A stretch of 64,000 bases of DNA from Solanum dulcamara (GCF_947179165.1 NC_077237.1:62913523-62977522), one strand, 5' to 3'. Positions 22,181 through 32,892 are shown, counted from the first letter of the stretch. Notes: a model not told the origin generated them from the letters alone. Translations and numbers: made by a program.

Positions 22181-22768
22181 TTTTTCCTTAGTTCATAGCA
22201 AACTTTTAAGGCCAAGAATCATAGGAATTTATAGGTTAATACATGGTCGTTATTAAGAGGTTAAGAAGTTAACCATATACTAAGGGTAAAGTAATTAAAC
22301 TGTATAGGAGTTTACATTTGAAAGCTGTAAAACAAAAGTAAGAACATATTTTTTGGGGGAAAACTTGGGTATAAAACATCATAAAATTTACATGATTTAA
22401 CTGAGAGAGTTTTTTCTTTCGGGAACCTCGGAAGGCCTTTGCAGAAAACTTGAGAAATTTATTCAAATAAACACTCTTATTATTAGACAATATTTGCACA
22501 TACTAGAGGTAGTTGGTTTTAGGTTGATTGAAGGATTATACATACGGGAAGGAGAATATGTTGAGAGATGTTGCTTCAGATTCTTAATTTTTCTTTCTGT
22601 CTTTGTAGTATACACAATGCCTCCTTTTATAGGCATAAGGGTATAAATCTAACGGTTCTTAATAAGCTTCGTGGCCTTTAGATGAGAGGCCGACACTTTG
22701 AGATAAGATTCTCAATAATGCAAGTTGGGTTCACTATAGGCCCCATCGTCACATGCATTATTAATTAT
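22181..22768 (-). other. EPRV leader and promoter block A, minus orientation
   Basis: This matches 24370-24960 (same orientation) and the reverse complement of 25965-26545. It contains a TATA box (22624-22632) and the leader with a 76-codon open frame (22499-22269). There is no PBS in this copy. The left end is cut by LTR R5. Confidence 0.8.
22624..22632 (-). promoter_or_regulatory. EPRV TATA box, block A
   Basis: CTATAAAAG on the minus strand, followed by GGCATTGTGTATAC. The identical context is present at 24807-24815 and 26086-26094. This is the expected promoter for the pregenomic RNA of a plant pararetrovirus. Confidence 0.6.
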
Positions 22769-22886
22769 CTTATCTATTTTTTTGTTTAATTCTATTAGCA
22801 AGGCTATTATTGTGTTATTTTTTTTGAGTAATGTCTTATCGGATTGGCTTGATAGGATATGAGTCGAATATCCTATTGGACCTGGT
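22769..22886 (-). pseudogene. EPRV ORF2 fragment, minus
   Basis: About 115 bases are the reverse complement of 28062-28180 and are joined directly to promoter block A. It is too short to encode anything, but it proves recombination between distant viral segments. Confidence 0.75.
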
Positions 22887-23193
22887 ACCCATATGAAAAT
22901 GATGACTCAGGAATGAGTTTTGATTCAATCGTCTTGCACAACTTAAACACTTAATTCAAAGACAAGAAGACGATAACAACCCAAGATGATAAGATAAAGG
23001 GATAAGAGGATAAGGTCAGAGACGTGACAAAAGTAATATCATATCTTATGTACATAATAGTAGTGTGCCATGTGGGTATGCCCACAACTGTCCTGTAATA
23101 ATGAGTGCAGTCACTTTATTACTACCCTCCAAATGAGGGAAAAATTGTTCAAGCACACGTTTGTCAGTCCGTGTCAGTCAAAAAGATATAGCA
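22887..23193 (+). other. EPRV intergenic block, plus orientation
   Basis: This matches 25650-25955: the end of the last viral frame (ATGATGACTCAGGAATG), then the region upstream of the promoter (ACATAATAGTAGTG, GGTATGCCCACAACTG). It is flanked on both sides by minus-oriented viral fragments. Confidence 0.75.
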
Positions 23194-23240
23194 CGCCCAG
23201 TGGGACATATCATAGTTTTACAAAACTATGATATACTTTG
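23194..23240. other. Junction filler with palindrome
   Basis: This stretch is not found in the other EPRV copies of the window. It contains a perfect hairpin at 23207-23234 (13-base arms, 2-base loop) next to GCACGCCCAGTGGGAC. It lies between two viral blocks of opposite orientation. Confidence 0.7.
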
Positions 23241-23385
23241 TAACCAACTTACTCCGTATAATTCTATTCTATTTATACTAAATCTGATGTCTGCTTCTAT
23301 GTTAGAAATTTCTTGAAGTAAGTCTGTCTTATGTCTGATTAACGATTCTGTAAAGGGAGTTGGTATTCAAAATATGGAGTGGTGA
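23241..23385 (-). pseudogene. EPRV ORF1 fragment, minus
   Basis: The reverse complement of about 27310-27440, including the AATCTGATGTCTGCTTCTA landmark. It has no open frame of note. Confidence 0.7.
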
Positions 23386-23905
23386 ACATGGCTTAATTAT
23401 TGTACTATTAGGAAGATTACGAGTCTTTTAGGATAGCAAAATAGATTCTCTAAGTCATCTTCAATACTTAGATTTGCGAATGCACCCTGAAAAGAAATAT
23501 AGATCATTACAAGAAAATAATATCATAAAGTGTAACTTCGCCAAAGGAGAACATATATTACATCCTGAAGATAAGCATCATAATACATTAATAGACTTGA
23601 TAATAAATCTTAGCGAGAAAATCTAACAACGGGATAAAAGTATAATAAGACTTTTAGTGACAATACAAGAAACCCAAAGTAAACAAAATAAAATACTAGA
23701 TAGACTCGAAAAGAACTTTAATTTCTTAAAGTCACAAGAATTAGAAATTGATAGAAAAACTCAATACTTAAATACAAAATTTAATTTAGAAAAAATACCT
23801 ATAAAAATAGAAATAGAAAAATTAATAAGGACCATAATAGGCTATTCGATTCATATCCCGTCAAGCCAATCCGATAAGACATTAATCAAATAAAATAACA
23901 CGATA
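23386..23905 (+). pseudogene. EPRV ORF2, plus, with internal deletion
   Basis: This matches 27440-27870 and then jumps to the equivalent of 28072-28135, so about 200 bases are deleted. One open piece of 78 codons (23657-23893) is Lys/Glu-rich with heptad-like spacing, suggesting a coiled coil. The upstream part has stops. It ends where a minus-oriented ORF1 start begins. Confidence 0.7.
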
Positions 23906-24080
23906 ATAGCCTTGTTATTTATATTCTAGTCTAGATATTATATCAATTAGTTGGTCTAGTCTATAGCTATCTTCCTTTGTCTGATTCGACCTTTTATATT
24001 CCCAATATAAATCTTTAGCATTCTTTTAGTTTCTTTAAAAGCTTTTATATTTTTTAAAGGTCGTCTCATGTTAATTCCCA
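23906..24080 (-). pseudogene. EPRV ORF1 5' part, minus
   Basis: Minus-strand coding-like sequence begins with ATG at about 24069, just downstream of the primer site, and is rich in Lys/Arg/Ile. In-frame stops appear within about 50 codons. This 5' part is not present in the other ORF1 copies in the window. Confidence 0.5.
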
Positions 24081-24090
24081 AAAACTTCAG

Positions 24091-24102
24091 GCTTTGATAC
24101 CA
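24091..24102 (-). other. EPRV primer binding site (tRNA-Met)
   Basis: The minus strand reads TGGTATCAAAGC, one change from the tRNA-Met complement TGGTATCAGAGC used by Caulimoviridae. It lies at the end of the leader, just before the ORF1 start. It is the only viral primer site recognisable in the window. Confidence 0.7.
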
Positions 24103-25026
24103 ATATAAAATAATTTAGATAAAAAGGGTAATTTCTTGATAAAAAGATCTAATTTTTATGAGAATATCAAATATATTGTAAATCCTACTCAGTACCCCCC
24201 CTCTCGTGTAGTCTCGTCATGCTTATCTTTGGTTTAAACCCGAATTTCCCCATTTTCTTAGTTTTGTTTTTTATATCTTATATTACACTGTTCATCTCTT
24301 TTTCTTAATCTATGTTCTTAATAACTTCTTCTTTAACCATACCCCAGACATATATCTGGCAACAAATTTGTCCTTAGTTCAAAGAGAACTTTTAAGGCCA
24401 AGAATTCTAGGAATTTACAGGTTAATTCATGGTCGTTATTAAGAGGTTAATAAGCTAACCATATACTAAGGGTAAAGTAATTAAACTATACAACAGTTTA
24501 CATTTGAAAGTTAAAAAATAAAAGTAAGAAAATATTTTTTGGGGAAAAACTTGGGTATAAAACACCATAAAACTTGCATGATTTAACTGATGGTTTCCCT
24601 TTCGGGAACCCCCGAAATTTTTGCATAAAACATGAGAAATTTATTCAAATAAACACTCTTAATATTATACAAGCTTTAGTATATACCAGAGGTATTTGAT
24701 TTTAGGGTGATAGGAGGATTATACATGAAGGAAGGGGAATATGTTGAGAGAGTTTGCTTCAAATTCTTAATATTTCATTCTGTCTTTCTAGTATACACAA
24801 TGCCTCCTTTTATAGGCATAAAGGTATAAAAATCTAACGGTTCTTAATAAGCTATATGTCCTTTAGATGAGAGGCTGACACTTTGAGATAAAATTCTCAA
24901 TTATGCAATTAGGGTTCGCTATGGCTCCATCGTCACATGCATTATTAATTATCTTTTTGACTTACACGGAATGATAGACGCGTGCTTCAATAGTTTTTCC
25001 CTCGTTTGGAGGGTAGTGATAAAGCA
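24103..25026 (-). other. EPRV leader and promoter block B, minus orientation
   Basis: This is the reverse complement of about 25890-26815. It contains the leader (24110-24790), the TATA box at 24807-24815, the TGACG-containing upstream region, and the start of the intergenic block up to about 25026. With the plus-oriented copy at 25890-26815 it forms an inverted repeat with arms of about 900 bases around a spacer of about 870 bases. Confidence 0.8.
24807..24815 (-). promoter_or_regulatory. EPRV TATA box, block B
   Basis: CTATAAAAG on the minus strand with the same downstream context as the other two copies. It would drive transcription leftwards. Confidence 0.6.
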
Positions 25027-25715
25027 CCAGGCTGCTCTTTATTGTTCTTCAATGACTGAGGCGTTCAAAAGACTCAATACAAATAATGAAGCCCTCATTC
25101 AGGAAAATATGAGACTAATGAATCAACTTGAGACATTCCAATGCAAGTTTGTTCCAAAGACCGATACAGACACTCAAACTCCAGAAATGAGTTCTCCATC
25201 TCGCTTAAATATGGATGAGACGAGTGTTCATTCCCCTCTAAATGCTAAGAAATCCACTGTATCGGATAAAGATACTACGAGTCTGGTTTAAACGGTGGCC
25301 GGTAAAGACTCATCAAATCCATTAATGGCTGCCACTTTGCCAAAAAGTGAAGACGAGGGGTCCTCTTCCTCATGAAGAAGACTAACTAAATCTTTTGAGG
25401 AAGACCTTTCCAGAAAAAATATAATTTCTAAAAAGAAAAATAATGATCAAATAGAATCTATAATTAAACAGACCCTAGAACAATTTTTCAAGAAACAAGG
25501 ACAAGACAAACATATTATCAGCAAAGACAATTCAAGTCCCAGTAATGATAGATTAGTCCCTAATTCGGATGAAGATGTTAACAGTCAAGTAAGAACTCCA
25601 AGTTAGACGAAAGTGAATATGGAAGCAACAACTATCAAGATGCTCAGGATCCATATGAAGATGATGACTCAGGAATGCGTTGCAATTCAAATACCATGCA
25701 TAACTTAGACACTTA
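25027..25715 (+). pseudogene. EPRV 3'-terminal coding fragment (uncertain ORF)
   Basis: An open piece of 106 codons (24971-25291, of which the viral part starts near 25027) contains MTEAFKRLNTNNEALIQENM, a likely coiled coil, then a Ser/Thr/Pro-rich stretch. A stop follows. Coding-like text continues with a Lys-rich segment and an acidic tail, ending in a stop at about 25715 just before the intergenic region. Its place immediately upstream of the promoter fits the end of the last viral gene (ORF4 or the polyprotein tail). It does not match the ORF4-like gene at 1168-2398, so either the domain or the virus lineage differs. Confidence 0.45.
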
Positions 25716-26085
25716 ATTCAAAAGACAAGGAGATGATGACAACACCAACATGATAAGATAAAGGGATAAGAAGATAAGGTCAGAGAAGTGGCAAGAGTAA
25801 TATCATATCTTATGTACATAATAGTAGTGTACCATGTGGGTATGCCCACAACTGTGCTGTAATAATGAGTACTGTCACTTTATCACTACCCTCCAAATAA
25901 GGGAAAAACTTTTGAAACACGCATCTATTAGTCTGTGTCAGTCAAAAAGATAATTAATAATACATGTGACGATAGGGCCTATAGTGCACCCGACTTGCAT
26001 TATTGAGAATCTTATCTCAAAGTGTCGGCCTCTCATCTAAAGGCCACGTAGCTTATTAAGAAACGTTAGATTTATACCCTTATGC
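25716..26085 (+). promoter_or_regulatory. EPRV intergenic region upstream of promoter, block C
   Basis: Non-coding and repeated in inverted form in block B. It includes GTGACGATAGGG (25968 and on), which has one TGACG core of the as-1 type known from caulimovirus promoters, and the TATA box that follows at 26086. The as-1 reading is an inference from a 5-base core. Confidence 0.45.
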
Positions 26086-26094
26086 CTATAAAAG
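26086..26094 (+). promoter_or_regulatory. EPRV TATA box, block C
   Basis: CTATAAAAG; RNA would start about 30 bases downstream, near 26115. It would transcribe into ORF1 and ORF2 to the right. Confidence 0.6.
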
Positions 26095-26925
26095 GAAGCA
26101 TTGTGTATACTAGAATGACAGAACGAAAAATATTAAGAATTTGAAGCAACCTCTCTCAACTTATTCCCCTCCCTGTATGTATAATCCTCCCATCACCCTA
26201 AAACCAACTACCTCTGGTATGTACTAAAGCTTGTATAATAATAAGAGTGTTTATTTGAATAAATTTCTCAAGTTTTTTGCAAAGGACTTCGGGGGTTCCC
26301 GAAAGGGAAACATCTCTCAGTTAAATCATGTAAGTTTTATTATGTTTTATACCCAAGTTTTCCCCCAAAATATATGTTCTTACTTTTATTTTACAACTTT
26401 CATATGTAAACTGCTGTACAGTTTAATTACTTTACCCTTAGTATATGGTTAGCTTCTTCACTTCTTAATAATGACCATGGATTAACCTATAAATTCCTAG
26501 GATTCTTGGCCTTAAAAGTCCGCTTTAAACTAAGGACAAATTTGTTGCCAGATATATGTCCGAGGTGTTGTTAAAGGAGAAGTTATTAAGAACATAGATT
26601 AAGAGGAAGAGATGAACAGGGTAGGATAAGATATATATATATATAAAAGAAGTAAAAAAATGGGGAAATCCGAGTGTAAACCACAAGATAGGAATGACGA
26701 GACAAAATGAGAGAGGGAGTACTGTGTAAGATTTACAACATATTTGATTGTCTCATAAAAATTAGATCTTTTTATCAAGAAATTACCCTTTTTATCTAAA
26801 TCATTTACTTAGTGCTTTGCGGTGGGAAACACAAAGTCAACAAAGTGATATAGGACATTATGATGGCCGCATAAATTGGTTACAAAACCATATGAGATAA
26901 AAAGCTTATCAATTAGGATAAATTA
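26095..26925 (+). other. EPRV leader, block C
   Basis: A long leader of about 800 bases with several short ORFs, as is typical of plant pararetroviruses that use ribosome shunting. One of them (26231-26452, 73 codons) has an open counterpart in block A (22499-22269). Around 26815 the homology to block B is lost before the primer site, so the PBS is missing here. Confidence 0.6.
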
Positions 26926-27440
26926 ATGCAAATTCATCCATTATTTCAAAGGTACCGACAAATGCAACAGTGGTTCCACGAAGAACTACATCGAAAATCA
27001 GAATTACTAAAAATAGAACACAATCTGAAAGAACTTTTAAACTCTATCAACAAAGAAAATAAACTATATCTTTCCAGAGATATAAATTATATTATACATC
27101 AAATAGAAGTGTCTAAAATAAGAATAAGACAATATAAATGGAGACTTCAATCCATCCCGTTAGGATAATATCTTATGCCTCTTGAATATATTCATAAAAC
27201 AAGATTAAGACAACATTGGATACACCATGAAAGAAAATATAGATCTGAGCTTAAATAATCCATGAAAAAGCTTTAAAAGAATTTAAATTGGTTAGAGAAA
27301 CAATTAACAAAACCAATATTTCGAATACTAACTCCGTATACAGAATCGTTAATTAGACATTAGATGGACTTACTTCAAGAAATTTTTAACGTAGAAGCAG
27401 ACATCAGATTTAGTACTAATAGAATAGAATTATACGAAGT
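26926..27440 (+). pseudogene. EPRV ORF1, plus
   Basis: An 80-codon open piece from ATG at 26926 to a stop at 27168 is rich in Lys/Arg/Gln/Leu, with a helical look. Homologous coding-like text continues to about 27440 in other frames. It is the first ORF after the leader, upstream of ORF2. Small basic proteins at this position are known in solendo- and caulimovirids, but the function is not clear. It is broken by stops and frameshifts. Confidence 0.55.
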
Positions 27441-28275
27441 AATTTGGAAGATTACGAGTCCTTTAGGATAACAAAATAGATTCACTAAGACAACTTGAAT
27501 ACTTAGATTTGCGAATACACCCTGAAAAGAAATATAGATCATTACAAGAAAATAATATCATAAAGTGTAACTTCGCCAAAGGAGAACATATATTACATCC
27601 TAAAGATAAGAAGCATAATACATTAATAGACTTAATAATAAATCTTAGCGATAAAACCTAATAATGGGATAAAAGTATAATAAGACTTTTAGTGACAATA
27701 CAAGAAACCCAAAGTAAACAAAATAAAATACTAGATAGACTCATAAAGAACTTTGATTTCTTTAAGTCACAAGAACTAGAAATTTATAGAAAAATTCAAT
27801 ACTTAGATACAAATTTTAATTTATAAAAAATACCTACAAAAATAGAAATAGAAAAATTAATAAAGACCATAATTGAAAAACCTAAAGACTTAGAAATTAA
27901 AAATACTCAAGTAGTGACAAAAATAATAGAACAAGTAGAAAAAATAACTACTGAAATAAGCGACTTAAAGGACATAATTAAAAGACTAGAACAAATCTCA
28001 TTTTCATGAGTGAAAAAGACATCAATTATATAAAAGCATTAGAACATACCACAAAATTTTACCCAGATCCACTAGGATATTCGACTCATATCCTGTCAGG
28101 CCAATCTGATAAGACATTACTCAAACAAAATAACACGATAATAGCCTTGCTAATAGAATTAAACATAAAAATAGATAAAATGCTAACAGAAAAACAACCT
28201 GAACACCAGGCTCCTAAAAATATAGAAATAGACGAATTAATCACTCAACTAAAGAAAGTAGAAATAACCCCATAA
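27441..28275 (+). pseudogene. EPRV ORF2, plus
   Basis: This is the fullest ORF2 copy. Its 3' part (28006-28275, 89 codons) is open and contains DPLGYSTHILSGQSDKTLL followed by a Lys/Glu-rich coiled-coil-like tail. The 5' part (27441-28005) reads in one direction with several stops. Partial copies lie at 9697-9809, 11815-12300, 22769-22886 and 23386-23905. By position it is the small ORF before the movement-protein gene, possibly virion-associated; this is inferred. Confidence 0.6.
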
Positions 28276-28305
28276 AAATAAAAATAGTTAGTAACTAGAA
28301 ACAAC

Positions 28306-29070
28306 TGTCATGAACCTAGCCTAGGGCCTAGACGTGACACATCAAATGAGACACCCGGAGGTACCTCACTCAAGCCTCGTATCATTCATTAAGCATTTCA
28401 TTCTTAATAATAAACAAATCAAGCAGAAAAAAAGGGATGTAGGGACTAAGGGGCTTCACATTTAATAAGAGTCAAAGAAAATATAACATCTTTTTCTATG
28501 TCCAACCATACCTTCTACATTAAAGACTTGGCGGGGGCTAAGACATGTCCTTAGCTCACCCTCAAAATAAGTGTCAAAAAATGCCTTAATAAAAGTCTTA
28601 ATGTTCTACATAACATAAGCTTAGAATAAAAGGGGTGTTGTTACCGAACCATGGGAACTCACCACAAGAAATCTTCAAACTAATCCGAGCTAGCCACATG
28701 GAGGAGGTCGAGGAGCGACGTCGGTTCCTACATGGTGATATCATATAGGCAAAAGTATGCATTAGTACTTTGAATGTACTAAGTATGTGAGTATGCTATG
28801 AAATGAAGAACATAAGAGAGACATGAGTAAGCAATATGCATAAGTGAATGCATTTATTAGACATCATCATATGAAACCTTAAAACATTCATTTTGTGGGG
28901 AATCACTATAACCAATATTTAAGACCATGCGAGCTATTATATGGAATCCAACATAACCCCCTACATTGGCATGGGGACACTACTTGTCGGGTAAAACTCC
29001 ATTCAGTTTACATTCAATTATTTAACATTTGGTGGCTAAAAAGGCCTAGCCAACAAAGGCTCTTATGGTG
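28306..29070 (-). repeat. R6 3' LTR, left piece
   Basis: It starts TGTCATGAACCTAG and aligns with 42308-43081 (LTR partner) until R7 interrupts at 29071. Confidence 0.88.
29066..29070. repeat. Target-site duplication TGGTG of R7
   Basis: TGGTG here and at 35792-35796 flanks R7 exactly. Confidence 0.95.
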
Positions 29071-29550
29071 TGTAATATCCCACATGGTTTAAAAGGTTGG
29101 AATATGTCATACTAGGGTAAAGTAGGGGAAAATGGCTCCAGAGGACCCTTTTCATCTCAAAATCAATGACATATAATTGTATAGATTAGTTAGGATCAAT
29201 TCCTAAGTATTTTAAGTGTATTAGTTGTGTTTTAGGGTCATAAGGAATCTCTAACAACAAGCCGAGTCCAAAGAATTTCTATTGGCTAAGTTTTCATATG
29301 AGAACGTAGAAGGGTCAATTTCAAATGACCATATCTCCTAAAATATAACGAATTGGGTGACCTATGACCTATGAAGTAAATGTCTTTGAATCTTATTTCC
29401 AATTCCACCAAGATTGTATTTTTTGGAGTTCGTAGTAAAAGGTTATGCCCAGTCGATCAGAGAGGTGAGGGATAAGTCCGCGACGAGGACCTGTCGCGAA
29501 CTTTGCCAGTTTGTTTTAGATTTTAGTAAGGGCAACTTGGACCATTCCCT

Positions 29551-29562
29551 AATATATATAGA
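29551..29562 (+). promoter_or_regulatory. TATA box of R7 5' LTR
   Basis: AATATATATAGA, about 40 bases upstream of a TTTTGCAGT segment and a pyrimidine-rich leader. The same layout is seen in the 3' LTR and in R6 LTRs (53916-53927, minus). Confidence 0.5.
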
Positions 29563-30644
29563 TATGATCTTAGATGCGCTTTTAGGGTATTTTTGCAGTA
29601 TTTAACCTCCCCAAAACTCTAAACTTCATCCTCTTCTCTCTTAAATCATCTCTAATTTTTCTCTCAAACTCAAAGGATTCAAGGCTCCTCATTGAAGACC
29701 AAGAATCAAACTTTCTTAAAAGCTTCAATATAAGGTATGTGGGTTTTCATCCATGGGTTCTTCCACCCATGGATCCCAAATGTTTTCTCAACTTAGTAAT
29801 TCAATTTTAAATGATGAAATCTTATGGGATTTTACATGATGGTTCCAAATGCATAGATTATGGTATATTTTAAGTTTATTTACTTCTATTTATATATATG
29901 TATATTGACTCTCAATTTCAAGTGATGAGTTTTTATGGGTTTCTATACTACGATTCCAAATATATAGATTCTTGAATATTAGAAGTTTATTTGCCTATAT
30001 TTACTTACATTGATTCTTATTTACATAAAATGGAGGATTTATCAAGGTTTTTATACGAAGGTTTGAAAGGTAGTTTTAAACTGCATATGGTGGGTTATTT
30101 TATTTTTAATATGTTTAATTTGATGCATTTATATCACTCTCATGCATACAAGTATTCTTTAAATATATTTGAAGGTTTTTATGAAATGAACCTAACTAGT
30201 TTCTTATGATAAAGAAAAGTTGAAATGAAGTTTGACTCCAAATGAATGTTTGACAATGTCTACAAATGAGTTTAAAGGTGCTCTTTGCAAATAAGTTTTG
30301 TGAATAATGATTCTATAATATTCAAGCAAGTTAATGATAGGGTGAGTTAAGTCCCTAAAGATATTTCATGAATAAAGATATGTGATGATGAAAGGTCTAC
30401 ACTCACATAACATTAGACAAAGTTAAGTAGCTATTCTATGATTTTGTTCTTATAAAGAGTGGACGGGTAGTAGAAATGGCCCCTCCCACATGATGATTGA
30501 ATTTATGTTTTATGGTTTGTCTATTTTATTGAGAGTTTACCTAGCACCGGGTAAAACTTGGGATAGGCATTCTCTCCTGTAGCAAAGGCAAGAGATCCAT
30601 AGAAAGATCCCATTGTCCCATAACTACGTGCCACCATAGGAAGA

Positions 30645-30752
30645 AGGATCACCCGTTAGTAGAGGCTTGATTTCTTAGAGAGGATCACCTGTTAGTAGAG
30701 GCTTGATTCCTTAGAAAGGGTCACCCATTAGTAGAGGCTTGATTCCTTAAGT
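30645..30752. repeat. 36-bp tandem repeat, three copies, R7 5' LTR
   Basis: Units of 36 bases built on GGATCACC, TTAGTAGAGGCTTGATTCCTT. The matching array in the 3' LTR is at 34831-34938. Confidence 0.93.
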
Positions 30753-31714
30753 AGCTTAGTAGATCCACTTAGCCATATAGGAGTCTATCTTGGCAAGTAG
30801 TCTCTTCCTTTCCTCTGATGTATGGGTAAACATTGGGACTCCATGTTACGGCTCACATGGTTTATGTCGGTTAACGGTCGCTCTCACAAAGGTAAAAGTT
30901 CCCTCTTCCAATGTTTAAGATATATCATATGATGTATACTATGTCTATCATAAAGTAAAGTATATGGTCTCATAAAGCTAAAGATTTCTTTCAAAAGGTT
31001 TATGGTATACTTATTTACGATTCATGGTATTTTGGAAGTATATAGTTTCTTATAATGTCTCATGATTAACTATATAGTGTTTAAGTTTCTTTTATGATTC
31101 ATGATGGTTTCAATATTTTATTGACTAAGCTTCATAACTCCAAATGGTATTTCAAATGAATACAAGGTTCTAACATGGTCCATTGTATCACCTTATTATA
31201 TAGGGATATATGACATTACATGCTCATATACTTTAGTATATTCAAAGTACTAACACGTACTTTTGCCTACATGATATCACCATTTAGGAACCGATGTTTC
31301 TCCTTGACCTTCTCCACGTGGCTAGCTCGGATTAGTTTGAAGATTGCTTGTGGTGAGTTCCCATGTTTCGAGAACAATATCCTTTTTATTCTAAGCTTAT
31401 GTTATATAGAACATGAGGACTTTTATTAAGGCTTTTCTTGACACTTATTTTGAGGGTGAGTCAGGAACATGTCTTAGTCCCCACCAAGTCTTTATTATAG
31501 AAGGTATGGTTGGACATAGAAAAAGATGTTATGTTTTCTTTGACTCTTATTAAATGTGGATCCCCTTAGTCCCTACATCCCTTTTAGTTTTTGCTTGATT
31601 TGTTTATTATTACCAATTAAATGCTTAATGAATGCTAAGAGTCTTGGTGAGGTACCTCCGGGTGTCTCATTCGTCATGTCACGTCTAATCCCTTGGCTTG
31701 GGTCGTGAAAAACT

Positions 31715-31726
31715 TGGTATTAGAGC
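31715..31726 (+). other. R7 primer binding site
   Basis: TGGTATTAGAGC, one C-to-T change from the tRNA-Met complement, four bases after the 5' LTR. Confidence 0.88.
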
Positions 31727-31929
31727 CAAAGGTTTTGAAATGATCTTTGGAGTCCAACATACTGCGTTAAGTAGAATCTTATTCATGGGTGTGAAGCGCG
31801 CCACTCTTATGAATAAGAGGCTATGAAACATCTTAGGAAAGGTTTCACTTCTTGAATAATCTATGTCGTGCGAGTGAGTTATACCCTAAGGTTCTTTTCT
31901 TAATGATTGATCTTTACTATTTTCAAAAA

Positions 31930-32892
31930 ATGCCTCTAAGAAGACAAGTCCCTTAAGCTAAGGATCCTTTCATTGATCATGTTACCCATGCTGAGTTTTG
32001 TACTATCTTCACCATGCTAGCCCAAGTTATGTCCAATCAAAGGGCTATTTCTCCTCCTAAAGCACCTACTCCAGCTTCAAGGGTAAGAGATTTTGCAAGA
32101 ATGAACCCTCCTGAATTTCATGGTTCAAAACTTGATAAGGATCCTCAAGAGTTCATTGATGAGATGTACAAGATAGTGAGTATTATGGGGGTGACTTCGG
32201 AAGAAAATGTGGAGTTGGCGGCCTACCAACTCAAGGGTGTTGCTCAAGTTTGGTATACTCAATGGAAGTCCGAGAGGGAGGATGAAGGTCCTATTGGTTG
32301 GAAAGTCTTTAAACTTGCTTTCCTTGATCGCTTTTTCCCATTAGAGTTGAGGGAGGGCAAGATATAAGAGTTCCTCAACCTCAAGAAAGGTAATATGAGT
32401 GTGAGGGAGTATGCCCTCAAGTTCATCCAATTGTCCAAGTATGCCTCATTTATGGTTGCCGACCCTAGGGCTCGAATGAGTAAGTTTATTTTGGGAGTTT
32501 TGGACTTGGTGTCCAAAGAGTGTAACACGGGGATGTTAGTAAGGAAGATGGATATCTCCCGACTCATGACATATGTTGAACAAATAGAAGATGAGAAGTT
32601 AAGGGAGAAATCTAGGGACTCCAAGAAGGCGCGAACTAATAGTGGTCAATCTTTTGTTAATTCACCGTCATCTAGGCCTAATAAGGAAAGACGTCCTTTT
32701 CTCCCTTGTGAAAGGTGTGATAGGACTCACCAAGGAGAATACATGGCTAGTAAGAAAGGTTGCTACAAGTGTGGGGATACAGGGTATAAGATGAGGGATT
32801 ACCAGGTGGCTACTAGAAGAGGAAGGGAGATGGCTTGGGCTACTTCATCCGATATGTTACGAGTTTCCTTTGATTATGATAATGGTTGGTAA
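31930..32892 (+). pseudogene. R7 gag, one frame with two in-frame stops
   Basis: ATG at 31930 opens a single frame to the stop at 32892, about 320 codons, broken only by TAA at 31954-31956 (codon 9) and TAA at 32365-32367. Both fit C-to-T changes of CAA (Gln): R9 has Gln at the second site. The capsid domain has MNPPEFHGSKLDKDPQEF, VWYTQWK, FLDRFFPLEL and MSVREYALKF. Two zinc knuckles follow, both damaged: CERCDRTHQGEY and CYKCGDTGYKMRDY, where the last Cys and the His are Tyr. The frame then ends with no pol. The retained length suggests gag was under selection in its source element. Confidence 0.9.

Larger units (their letters stand above)
29071..31710 (+). repeat. R7 5' LTR
   Basis: 2640 bases, from TGTAATATCCC to GGTCGTGAAA (GGTCGTGACA in the partner). 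It contains a TATA box (29551-29562), one copy of a CG-rich 72-base unit (29458 and on) and a 36-base triple repeat (30645-30752). Short frames at 29414-29605, 29991-30209 and 31220-31429 are within the LTR and not genes. Confidence 0.93.
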
